From the NCBI RefSeq assembly GCF_022213065.1, contig NZ_JAKLJA010000031.1, forward strand, positions 1-64,000: DNA of 64,000 bases. Reading direction: 5' to 3'. Shown in pieces: positions 28,208 to 35,856 of the stretch. The translations under genes and the position numbers were made by a program. The stretch is from Paraburkholderia tagetis. GTDB lineage: Bacteria; Pseudomonadota; Gammaproteobacteria; Burkholderiales; Burkholderiaceae. Positions within the stretch are counted from its first letter, which is position 1; each line of letters begins with the position of its first letter. The notes beneath the pieces were generated by a model. The model was not told the DNA's origin and did not search any database. It saw only the letters and a program-made list of their open reading frames with translations.

Positions 28208-29118
28208 GTATGCCTTCCTCCAGTAGTGCCGGGTCCGTTGCCGCTCGCGTGCTCGCTCCCTTGCGCATGAGCGCGCAGCTGTTGCAGCGCGCGCCGCACA
28301 TACACCGGCACCAGATGGGCGCGGTACTCGGCGCTCGCGCGGATGTCGCTCGCGGGATCGGTGGCGCTGAGCGCGGCTTGCGATGCCTCCGCGATGTCGT
28401 CGTCCGTGAGGCGCGTTCCTTCGACGAGCGCGGCCGCTTCAAGCGCCAGCACCGGCGTGTCCGCGACGCCGCCAAGGCCGATGCGCACGCCACGCCAGCG
28501 GCCATCCGGCGCGCGCTCGCCGACGGCGGCGACCGACAGCACGCAGAAATCGCCATGGCGACGCGAGAATTCGGTGAACGCGAAGTGCGGCGGGTGCTTC
28601 GGAAACACGATCTCCGTCAGCATCTCGTCGTATTCGAGCGCAGTGGCATACGAACCTTCGTAAAACGAATCGATGGCAATCTCACGCGCGCCGCCGGAGC
28701 CATGCGCGACCGCTCTCGCGCCCAGCACGAGGCAGCCGAGCGGCATCTCGCCCGTTGGGTCCGCCTGCACCAGACTGCCGCCTAGCGTGCCGCGATTGCG
28801 CACCTGACGATCGCCGACGAAGCGGATCATATGCGCGAGAAGCGGCAGGCGCTCTGCCGCCACGGGCGAAGTCTCCAGCGTTGCGTGGCGCACCATCGCA
28901 CCCGCGACCGTCTCGTCGCCGCGCGAATGAAGTGCGTCGAGGCCCGGCACGCGGTTCACGTCGATCAGCGCCGACAGGCGCCAGAGCCGCATGTTGAGCA
29001 TCGGCATCAGGCTCTGGCCGCCCGCGATGATGCGCGCGTCGCCGCCGTAATCGGCAAGATGCGCGACGGCTTCCTCGACCGTCTCCGCCCGCAGATAAAC
29101 GAAGTCGGCAGCTTTCAA
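28204..29118 (-). CDS. Molybdenum hydroxylase FAD-binding subunit (CoxM family)
   Basis: A 304-residue FAD subunit. The N-terminal PCMH domain has the flavin motifs ARIIAGGQSLMPMLNMR and RNRGTLGGSLVQADPTGEMP, and the CO-dehydrogenase flavoprotein C-terminal domain follows. No ATG fits. The best start is TTG at 29116-29118, which overlaps the stop TGA of the preceding gene (CTTGA) and has GGAAGG upstream. With the large and [2Fe-2S] subunits it completes a three-subunit hydroxylase. Confidence 0.86.
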   Translation of the reverse strand: MKAADFVYLRAETVEEAVAHLADYGGDARIIAGGQSLMPMLNMRLWRLSALIDVNRVPGLDALHSRGDETVAGAMVRHATLETSPVAAERLPLLAHMIRFVGDRQVRNRGTLGGSLVQADPTGEMPLGCLVLGARAVAHGSGGAREIAIDSFYEGSYATALEYDEMLTEIVFPKHPPHFAFTEFSRRHGDFCVLSVAAVGERAPDGRWRGVRIGLGGVADTPVLALEAAALVEGTRLTDDDIAEASQAALSATDPASDIRASAEYRAHLVPVYVRRALQQLRAHAQGSEHASGNGPGTTGGRHT

Positions 29119-30218
29119 GATTTGCCTTCCTCCGCGACCGCCGCCTGCCTGGTCACGCGCGTGCCCGAGAGCCGCGCGAGCACATGTCCCACCGGCGAGC
29201 GCGCTTTCGCGACAAGGCTGGATGCCGCCTTGCGGCTCCACACCGTCTCCGGGCGCACCTGCAGCACGCGCACGTCGCCTTGCTCTGAAATCGCCCATTC
29301 GATGTCTTGCGGCGCGCCACGCGTGCGCTCGATGTGCTTCGCGAGAGTCGCCAGCTCGCGCACGTGCGAGGCTTCCAGGCAAACCGCGTTCGTGCGTTCG
29401 GGGGCGATCGGCATGATATCCACGGTCCCGCGTTCGGGGACGAAGCGATACTCCTCGGTCTGCGGCGTCCACTTGCGATCGACGATTTCGAGCGTGACCT
29501 TGTCCACCACGAATTGCGCCGGCGTGATGTCGCCCTTCACGACGCCTTCGCCCAGACCCCAGCACCCTTCCATCACGATCTTGGAGCGGTCGCCGTTCAG
29601 CGGATTGAGCGTGAACATCACGCCGGCCGCGCGCGCCTCGACCATCTGCTGAATGCCGACGCACATGCCGTAATCACCCTTTGCGATGACCGTCTCGCCG
29701 TCCACACGATACGACAGCACCGCTTCGCCGAACATGCCCGACCAGCACGCGCGGATGTGTTCGAGCACGGAATCCGCGCCGCAGATCCACAGGAACGTGT
29801 CGTACTGGCCCGCGAAGCTCGCGCCCGCCAGGTCTTCGGATTCGCCGCTGGAACGCACGGCGACGGGCAGCGCACTCACGCCCGTCTTCGCTTCGAGTTG
29901 CGCGTAGCTTCCGCGGATCTGCGCTTCCAGGTCCGCGGGCATCGGCGCGTTCGCGATGCGTTCCAGTAGATGCGCGGTCGCGTTTCTGATCTCAGGAAGC
30001 GTGAGCGCCGAGCACATCTGGCAGACGCGGCGCGCTTCTTCGGCGAGACCGTTGGCCGTCATGAAATAGCGATAGGCGCTCGTCGTGACGCCGAAGCCGG
30101 GCGGCACCGCAAAGCCTGCGGTGGTCATCTGCGCGAGATTGGCGAACTTGCCGCCGAGTAGCGGGCTGCCGGAAGCGGCGGGGTCGTCCAGCCACAGAAT
30201 GAACGGTGCGTTATTCAT
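29115..30218 (-). CDS. PEP-synthase/PPDK N-terminal ATP-binding subunit (phenylphosphate synthase beta-like)
   Basis: A 367-residue protein equal to the ATP-grasp N-terminal part of PEP synthase. It has GGKFANLAQMTTAGFAVPPGF at the start, VAVRSSGESEDLAGASFAGQYDTF in the middle, and EWAISEQGDVRVLQVRPET at the end of the domain. No swivelling His domain or PEP-binding barrel is present. Size and content match the ~40-kDa subunit of phenylphosphate synthase, which uses ATP to charge the partner histidine. I chose the ATG at 30218 (MNNAPFILW), which overlaps the upstream gene by 8 bp. A TTG at 30236 is an alternative. Confidence 0.86.
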   Translation of the reverse strand: MNNAPFILWLDDPAASGSPLLGGKFANLAQMTTAGFAVPPGFGVTTSAYRYFMTANGLAEEARRVCQMCSALTLPEIRNATAHLLERIANAPMPADLEAQIRGSYAQLEAKTGVSALPVAVRSSGESEDLAGASFAGQYDTFLWICGADSVLEHIRACWSGMFGEAVLSYRVDGETVIAKGDYGMCVGIQQMVEARAAGVMFTLNPLNGDRSKIVMEGCWGLGEGVVKGDITPAQFVVDKVTLEIVDRKWTPQTEEYRFVPERGTVDIMPIAPERTNAVCLEASHVRELATLAKHIERTRGAPQDIEWAISEQGDVRVLQVRPETVWSRKAASSLVAKARSPVGHVLARLSGTRVTRQAAVAEEGKS

Positions 30219-32076
30219 GTTCGCTGCCCTTTTCAATGATTCGCACGACGCCGTTGAAGCCGTCGACCTCGATCAGGTCGCCCGTGCGGATGGAAACTGT
30301 CGCGAAGCCGGTGCCGACCACCGCCGGCAGGCCGTATTCGCGGGAGATGATCGCGGTGTGCGCCATCATGCCGCCCACATCCGAGACCGCTGCCGCCACG
30401 CGCTGAAACACGGGCGCCCAGCTCGGCGCGGTGATGCGGCAGACGAGGATTTCGCCTTCCTGTACGTCATAGAGTTGCGACGACTCCATGAGGACGCGTG
30501 CGCGTCCCGTCACCTTCCCCGCCGACGCGGCGACGCCGCGCAGCTCGCTGCCGACGGTCTCCGGATCGACGCCCAGCCATTCCTCGATCGTTTCCTGCGT
30601 GATGCCCCAGAGCATGATCGTGAGCGGCTCCGTGATCGCTTCGGGCGGCACGCCGAGCGCGGGCGGCGGGGACCACTTGCAGAGGGCGTTGCGAATACGC
30701 TTGCGCTTCTCCACGATCGGACGCCAGTAGACTTCGCCGCGCGCCGGCGTCGAAACGGCCCATCCGATCAGCAGGTCGTACAGCGCGTCGTAGATCTCGT
30801 GACGGTGCAGATAGAAGATGTCTTCACGGTCGTCGAAGAAGTTGTGCGCGACGAACACATCGCCCAGCTCGCGCACCTTCGACCAGAACAGCGAGTGATG
30901 CCAGTGCTCGACGTAGAAGTTGTGGTCCTCCACATACGGATAGACCTTGCGCGCCAGTTCGACGAGGCCGTCGAACGCTTCGCGGTCGTCTTCGGTGGGC
31001 AGCAGTTCGCGGTACTCGGCGGTCACGCGCTTGCGCGTTTCAAGAATTTCGTCGAGCGGTCGCCGAATGTCTTCTCCGCGATGCAGCGCCTCGATGTACC
31101 CGCACAGCGCGACGAACGGCAGCCGCGGATCGCTGATCCACACCGGGTCCGAGTGCGTATAGCCGATGCCAGTCGAGAACCAGAACCACGGTTCTTTCGC
31201 CTGCTCGTAGGCGTCCAGCCAGCGCCGGCCATTCTGCGTCTGCCCGAGCGCGGCGAAGGCCTTTTCGTGGTCGCCGCTTTCGAGGATCACGTTGCCCAGG
31301 TCCAGTTCCGTCGCGAGTTCCGCGAGGCGGCGCAGTTCGTCGTCTGGACGGAACAGGAGGATGTCGATGCCCGAGACCATGTCGGTGATGGTTCGGTCCG
31401 TGATGCCGGGAAAAGCATCCTGACAGAACTCGCGGAACGTCAGATAAGCGCCGTAGCCGAGATTGAGCATCTCGAAGTGGTACGAGCCCATCTCGAACAG
31501 GTTCTCGACGAGCCTGTTATACGAAGAAAGCAGCTCGTGCGACGAGTACATCCCGTGATGCGAGAAGACCTTCTGTTCGGGTTCGAGCGCCGGCAGCGGC
31601 TTGAATTCAATCGCCTTCAGACGTTCGATGCAATTTTTCGCCTTGTCGATCCATTCGGCGTAGATCGCGTCCCAGTTCTCGTAGTAGTGCCCTGCGCGCA
31701 CGCTGAACTGCTCGGAGCGCGCCGCGATTTCCGCCGGATCGTCGATCGAGTTCGGGCTTACGTACAGATAGCCGTTGATGATGCGCTGATCGATGCCCAG
31801 CGCGAGCGGTATCGGCCATACGCGCGTCGTCATCTGACTTGCGGCGACCCACCAGTTTTCCGTCATGATCGTGTCGAACGGATAAAGCGGCTCGGGGTTG
31901 TGCATGCCATCGAAGTACCAGAGCTTGGCCTCTTCCATCTCGCGGCGCTCAGGGCTGATGTGCGCGTAGTACGGATAGAGTTCCTGCCAGCCCTCCGCTC
32001 CCTCCGGAGTCGGTACGGCGAACGGGCTCTGGAACTGACGTTTCGGCGGGGACGATGCTGGCGGTTCCTTTTCCAT
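30211..32076 (-). CDS. PEP-utilizing mobile-domain protein (phenylphosphate synthase alpha-like)
   Basis: A 621-residue (~70-kDa) protein. The C-terminal ~90 residues form the PEP-utilizer mobile domain with the phospho-accepting His573 in GGMMAHTAIISREYG, followed by GLPAVVG and GDLIEVDGFNGVV. The long N-terminal part (about 1-470) lacks the PEP/pyruvate barrel and probably holds the acceptor. The pair with the adjacent 40-kDa ATP-binding protein mirrors the split alpha/beta subunits of Thauera phenylphosphate synthase, which phosphorylates phenol. By analogy the acceptor here may be a hydroxypyridine. It is the first gene of the operon, with GAGGAAG before the ATG. Confidence 0.85.
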   Translation of the reverse strand: MEKEPPASSPPKRQFQSPFAVPTPEGAEGWQELYPYYAHISPERREMEEAKLWYFDGMHNPEPLYPFDTIMTENWWVAASQMTTRVWPIPLALGIDQRIINGYLYVSPNSIDDPAEIAARSEQFSVRAGHYYENWDAIYAEWIDKAKNCIERLKAIEFKPLPALEPEQKVFSHHGMYSSHELLSSYNRLVENLFEMGSYHFEMLNLGYGAYLTFREFCQDAFPGITDRTITDMVSGIDILLFRPDDELRRLAELATELDLGNVILESGDHEKAFAALGQTQNGRRWLDAYEQAKEPWFWFSTGIGYTHSDPVWISDPRLPFVALCGYIEALHRGEDIRRPLDEILETRKRVTAEYRELLPTEDDREAFDGLVELARKVYPYVEDHNFYVEHWHHSLFWSKVRELGDVFVAHNFFDDREDIFYLHRHEIYDALYDLLIGWAVSTPARGEVYWRPIVEKRKRIRNALCKWSPPPALGVPPEAITEPLTIMLWGITQETIEEWLGVDPETVGSELRGVAASAGKVTGRARVLMESSQLYDVQEGEILVCRITAPSWAPVFQRVAAAVSDVGGMMAHTAIISREYGLPAVVGTGFATVSIRTGDLIEVDGFNGVVRIIEKGSEHE

Positions 32077-32453
32077 CGTGCGGCTTCCTCTTCGTGATTC
32101 CGTGCGTTAGGGACGGTCGTTGCGACCGGGGCGCTGCTTGACCTTGCGCTCGCCGCGTTTCCGACGCCTTTTAGGCGATGGCTTAATTGGCTGAGCGACG
32201 AACAAATGGTATACGATCAAAAAAGCCGCAACACACGGGCTTACCCGAATCTCTCACTGCGCGAAACCGATATACGATCTGCCCGCGACGCCTTCATCCT
32301 CTGCTAACCTCTTGTAGGATGTCGCCATTTCCGCCAGAACGGGTCGGTGGTTACTGCCAGGGATGCGTCGCGTCGCACGGGCGTCGCCCGTTCTCGTTTA
32401 AAAATGGTATGCCATTTTTTATTTTCGACGCATGATTTGTTTGCCCGGACGTC
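32077..32453. promoter_or_regulatory. Divergent control region of pyridine operon and Amt-like gene
   Basis: A 377-bp gap between divergent starts with no gene in it. ATGGTATACGAT (32206-32217) and CGATATACGATC (32268-32279) share TATACGATC. A near-perfect palindrome at 32400-32419 reads AAAAATGG-TATG-CCATTTTT and contains ATGGTATGCCAT, close to the first site. FCD-type GntR proteins often bind TGGTATACCA-like palindromes. These are candidate operators for the GntR regulator encoded at 34177. The palindrome lies about 35 bp before the Amt-like start. Confidence 0.55.
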
Positions 32454-33974
32454 ATGCAGACGGGTTCGCAGTCCGAGCCAAACGCCGGCGCGCTCGCGCT
32501 GGATGTCCCCCAACGCAGTCCCCAAAAGGAGCAGGAAGCCGTGTTGAAACTCTTCCACGAGCAGGTGTCGACCAACGACATACTGCTGACCTTCGTATAT
32601 CTGGTGGGCGCCGTCAGCGTGCTCCTGGTCGTGCTCGGTGTCGGTTTCATCGACTCCGGGCTCGCACGCGCGCGCAACGTGCTCGACACCTGGGCGCAAA
32701 AGATGACCGCCGTGATGATCGGCGGCGCGAGCACACTACTCTTCGGCTACGCCATATGGGATGTGCAGTTCGAACAGGCTTTCGGCGCGCCAGACCCGCT
32801 CGCTGCCGCGTTGCGTGGCTGGTGGGCCGGCGGCGCGGCGATGAGCAGCGCGTCGGTGTATATCGACCCCAAGCTGATTCCCGAAGTCGACGTGCTGCAG
32901 GTGTTCGTGGTCTTCTTCGTCACGTTCACCATGGCGACGATGGCCCTGATCCATAGCGCTGCCATCGAGCGCATCAAGAACCGCGCGCTGTACGTGATGA
33001 GCTTCTTCGTCGGCGTGGTGCTCTCACCGCTCGTGGGTTATCTCTGCTGGGGGCCGCTCTCGCCGCTTACGCGCCGTGGCGTGCATGACTTCGAGGGCTG
33101 CTTTCCGCTCTATATCTTCGCGGGCACCTGGGCGCTCGTCCTGGCATGGCGACTCGGGCCACGTCGCGGCGCATTCGCGAAAGACCCGCAAAGCGTCGCG
33201 CCGACGCCAGGCAATCTCGGCCTCGTCGCCGCCGGCGTGCTCATGATCCTGTTCGCACTGCCCTTCGTCGCGGTCGGCTCGACCTTCATCATCCCGGGCG
33301 AAGGCGTCTTCGGCATCTCGTTCACGCGCACCGGGCTCGGGCTGATCCTCATCAACCTGTTCGCGGCGATGCTCGCGGGAGGCGTCGCCGGCGCGTCGAT
33401 CGGCTATCGTCTGCGCGATCCGCGCTGGGTGTTCCTCGGTCCTGTCGCGGGCACGGTGATGGGAAGCACGCTGTTCGATATCGGCACGCCACTCGAAAGC
33501 CTTCTCTTCGGCGCCATCGGGCCGTTCGTAGCGCTCGCGACAGCGAAACTTCTGCGGCGGCTCCACATCGACGAGCCGAAAGTCGTGCCGCTCGCGCTCG
33601 GACCCGGCATCGCAGGCGCGCTTCTGGTCGGCTTCACACATTGGGGCACGGCGACGGGCGGTTTTCCGGGGCTATCGGGCGAGTTTGCGCCCGGTCACGC
33701 GCAGATCACGCCATGGTGGCAGCTTGCCGGCGTCTTGGCGACGGTGCTGGTCTCGGGCGTACCAGCCTGGCTGCTGTGCCTCGTACTCGAAAAGCTGGGC
33801 GCGCTGCGTGTCTCGAGCGATGCGGAACTGATCGGTCTGGACATGACACAATGGGAAACGCACTGCCAAGGCGACGATCTTCAGCCGCCGGCATTCCGCG
33901 CACCCTCGAGCGCGACCGCGCTGACGCGTCAATCCGACGACCTGAGACCCGATCATCAGGCGCCGGCAATCTGA
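32454..33974 (+). CDS. Amt/Rh-fold permease lacking the twin-histidine pore
   Basis: A 506-residue polytopic membrane protein of Amt fold. It has about eleven helices, with LGVGFIDSGLARARN and TFTMATMALIHSAAIERIK matching the corresponding AmtB segments. The two pore histidines that define ammonium channels are missing: the DFxGGxVVHI equivalent reads DFEGCFPLYI (Tyr220), and the FGVHGVGG equivalent reads PLALGPG (Ala381 region). It is transcribed away from the pyridine operon, from the shared control region. I infer transport of something other than ammonium, perhaps the heterocycle, or a sensing role. An ~45-residue polar C-terminal tail follows the last helix. Confidence 0.78.
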   Translation: MQTGSQSEPNAGALALDVPQRSPQKEQEAVLKLFHEQVSTNDILLTFVYLVGAVSVLLVVLGVGFIDSGLARARNVLDTWAQKMTAVMIGGASTLLFGYAIWDVQFEQAFGAPDPLAAALRGWWAGGAAMSSASVYIDPKLIPEVDVLQVFVVFFVTFTMATMALIHSAAIERIKNRALYVMSFFVGVVLSPLVGYLCWGPLSPLTRRGVHDFEGCFPLYIFAGTWALVLAWRLGPRRGAFAKDPQSVAPTPGNLGLVAAGVLMILFALPFVAVGSTFIIPGEGVFGISFTRTGLGLILINLFAAMLAGGVAGASIGYRLRDPRWVFLGPVAGTVMGSTLFDIGTPLESLLFGAIGPFVALATAKLLRRLHIDEPKVVPLALGPGIAGALLVGFTHWGTATGGFPGLSGEFAPGHAQITPWWQLAGVLATVLVSGVPAWLLCLVLEKLGALRVSSDAELIGLDMTQWETHCQGDDLQPPAFRAPSSATALTRQSDDLRPDHQAPAI

Positions 33975-34176
33975 AACGACGCACGTCGGCTGGAGGTTCT
34001 GCCGGCCGACGATTCGCTAGGCCGCTGCATCGACCGTGGTCGCCGCCATGCAGAGCGTTACCGGCTGCGATTAGAGTGCGACACGTCGCCCGCGACGCAC
34101 AAGGGACAGCCCGACTCGGCGCGCAAAATAGAAAGTGCTAAGCTTGCGAACCCATTTCAGAACACCGTGGCCGTCT

Positions 34177-34890
34177 ATGCAGGATGATTACTTCAAGGAC
34201 CTGTATGCCGAGTTCGAAGCCGTTCAGCAATCCAGCGTCAATGCGTCTTCTAAACGGCTGAGCGAGAACCTGGCCTATGTCATCCGCAAGGCAATTCTCT
34301 CAGGCGTGCTGCAGCAAGGCATGCCGATACGCGAGCGAGTACTCGCGCAGGAATTGAACGTGAGCCGCACGCCGGTGCGCGAGGCGCTTTTCGTGCTGCA
34401 AGGCGAAGGGCTCGTGACGCTGAACCACAACCGCAGCGGCAGCGTCGCACATTTCTCCGCCGAAGACATCCGCAACATTTATACGCTGCGCGGCATGCTG
34501 GAAGGATTCACGGCGGAGTGCGCCGCAAAAAAGGGTGACGCGCAAAAGATCGAGGACATTCGCCAGGCACTAGGACGCTACCAACAACTGAACGCCGATG
34601 CCTCGTGCATCGCCCAGGCCCAGGCGGACCTAGAATTCCATGAGGCTATCTGCGCGGCGTCGGGCAGCCAGATGCTGATGACCATCACGCGTCAAGTGTT
34701 AGCGGTGACGATTACCCATCGGTCGCGCTATGCCTATACGGCTCAGCAACTGGCGCAAGCCCAAACGCAGCACGAGTCGATTTTCAACGCCATCGCGACT
34801 GGCGACTATGCGCTTGCAAAGTGGCTGATGAGTGAACACGTTAGCAAATCCAGTGAGCTTGCGATGCAGCATCTCGCTAGTGGCCTTTAG
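34177..34890 (+). CDS. GntR-family regulator, FCD type
   Basis: A 237-residue regulator. Winged helix at about 25-90 (LAQELNVSRTPVREALFVLQGEGLV), then an FCD ligand domain (RGMLEGFTAECAA, FHEAICAASGSQ, HESIFNAIATGDY, MSEHVSKSSELA). I prefer the ATG at 34177, which begins MQDDYFKDLY. A GTG at 34135 would add 14 residues, and neither start has a strong ribosome site. It lies 202 bp after the Amt-like gene on the same strand and is the only regulator near the pyridine operon, so it is the prime candidate for its control. Confidence 0.85.
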   Translation: MQDDYFKDLYAEFEAVQQSSVNASSKRLSENLAYVIRKAILSGVLQQGMPIRERVLAQELNVSRTPVREALFVLQGEGLVTLNHNRSGSVAHFSAEDIRNIYTLRGMLEGFTAECAAKKGDAQKIEDIRQALGRYQQLNADASCIAQAQADLEFHEAICAASGSQMLMTITRQVLAVTITHRSRYAYTAQQLAQAQTQHESIFNAIATGDYALAKWLMSEHVSKSSELAMQHLASGL

Positions 34891-35340
34891 CTCGTAACAT
34901 ACCCGGCACTGAGCCCGGCGCAGCCTACAACGCCTATGCTGACCGAGTATGCCGAAATGGCTGTGTTGTCGGATGCCACCGAGAACGCATACCGCGCCGG
35001 CTGGGTGAAGCCTGCTAGCTCAGCTGTCTCAAAATCTCGTCAACAGCGTCGCTGATCGACCTTTGCTCACTTTAAGGCCCGCTGTTTGCCTTGAGCGGGA
35101 GCCTAGATACCCCTGCGAAGACTTCGTCGGGTGGGCGCAGTTGGCCGCGACCTGTCCGACGCCCTGCGCCGGCGGCTCGGCATAGGCAACGCTCGCGGGT
35201 CAAGCCTCGTGCGGCTGCCGCGCGTCAACCAGCGGTGATTGTGGTGCCTGTGCAGATGAACGTCGGATTACGGGGGCAGCCGATGAGCATGCCTCCTTTA
35301 GCGGAATTTTCAAGGTAGTCGTCGCCTCAACGATTAGATT
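34891..35340. other. No recognisable gene
   Basis: Short open frames only. The right part should contain the terminal repeat of the broken IS3-family element, which I cannot place without its other end. Content is consistent with mobile-element flank. Confidence 0.35.
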
Positions 35341-35701
35341 TCAGGCAGCCTCTCTGTCTTGATTTCGGTGTTGTGGGTCGTCGCCCCGGTTATCGATTCG
35401 ATCCGGGTTCAGGTGCACAGCATCGACGCGTTGCCAGTTGCGCGTACGGCCTTTCCATCGAAGTGGATTGCATTGCCTGGCATTCTCGTAGAGCGCCGCG
35501 CGTCGAGCCAGAATGTCCTGATCGAGGTTGGCATGACGCTGCGCCGGCGTCACGAACCGAATCGCGCTGTGACGATGCTCCTCGTTGTACCAACGCACCA
35601 GTGCGCCCACCCACGTGCGCGCGGCAAACAGGGTAGCGAATGCCTTGAGCGGGTAAGCCGGTCGGTACTTCAGGGTCTTGAACAACGACTCGGAGTATGG
35701 G
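35341..35701 (-). pseudogene. IS3-family transposase OrfB, C-terminal fragment
   Basis: The C-terminal part of an rve (DDE) transposase: YSESLFKTLKYRPAYP, then WYNEEHRHSAIRFVTPAQRH and GRTRNW. It contains the final catalytic Glu region (SES). Coding continues directly from the fragment at 39118, whose last intact residues are SRPGVSNDNP. The two halves are separated by the RIT element. Confidence 0.85.
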
Positions 35702-35721
35702 CTATGAGCCAAATCACATAT

Positions 35722-35736
35722 CCCTTAGTATGTTGC
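35722..35736. repeat. RIT left terminal inverted repeat
   Basis: CCCTTAGTATGTTGC matches the reverse complement of the right end at 14 of 15 positions. Just inside, GAATATATGT (35741-35750) is inverted at 35807-35816 (ACATATATTC), possibly recombinase-binding arms upstream of the first recombinase gene. Confidence 0.7.
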
Positions 35737-35856
35737 CCCAGAATATATGTTGTCGACCGAAGGTTTCTGAGCATATAAGAGCCGAAATCCGACACTCTTG
35801 ACACCACATATATTCGAGAGTGTTCTGGTGAACCATCCGTCGTACGGAGGTTCATC

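Noticed and set aside
28204..29664. Reading the whole 486-codon frame as the FAD subunit
   Set aside because: The upstream ~180 codons are Arg-rich and overlap the ATP-grasp gene. The TTG at 29118 overlaps the preceding stop and has a ribosome site.
30085..32097. A 670-codon plus-strand open frame opposite the PEP-synthase-like pair
   Set aside because: Antisense shadow with no recognisable domain. The two minus-strand genes have intact ATP-grasp and phospho-histidine motifs.
32454..33974. Calling the Amt-fold protein AmtB
   Set aside because: The two pore histidines are replaced and no glnK is adjacent. The fold name is kept without assigning ammonium transport.
19317..34890. Calling the cluster a nicotinate (nicABCDEFXTPR) operon
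   Set aside because: No NicC, no NicAB-type cytochrome subunit and no MarR-type NicR are present, while a PEP-synthase-like pair is. Only the lower pathway names are used.
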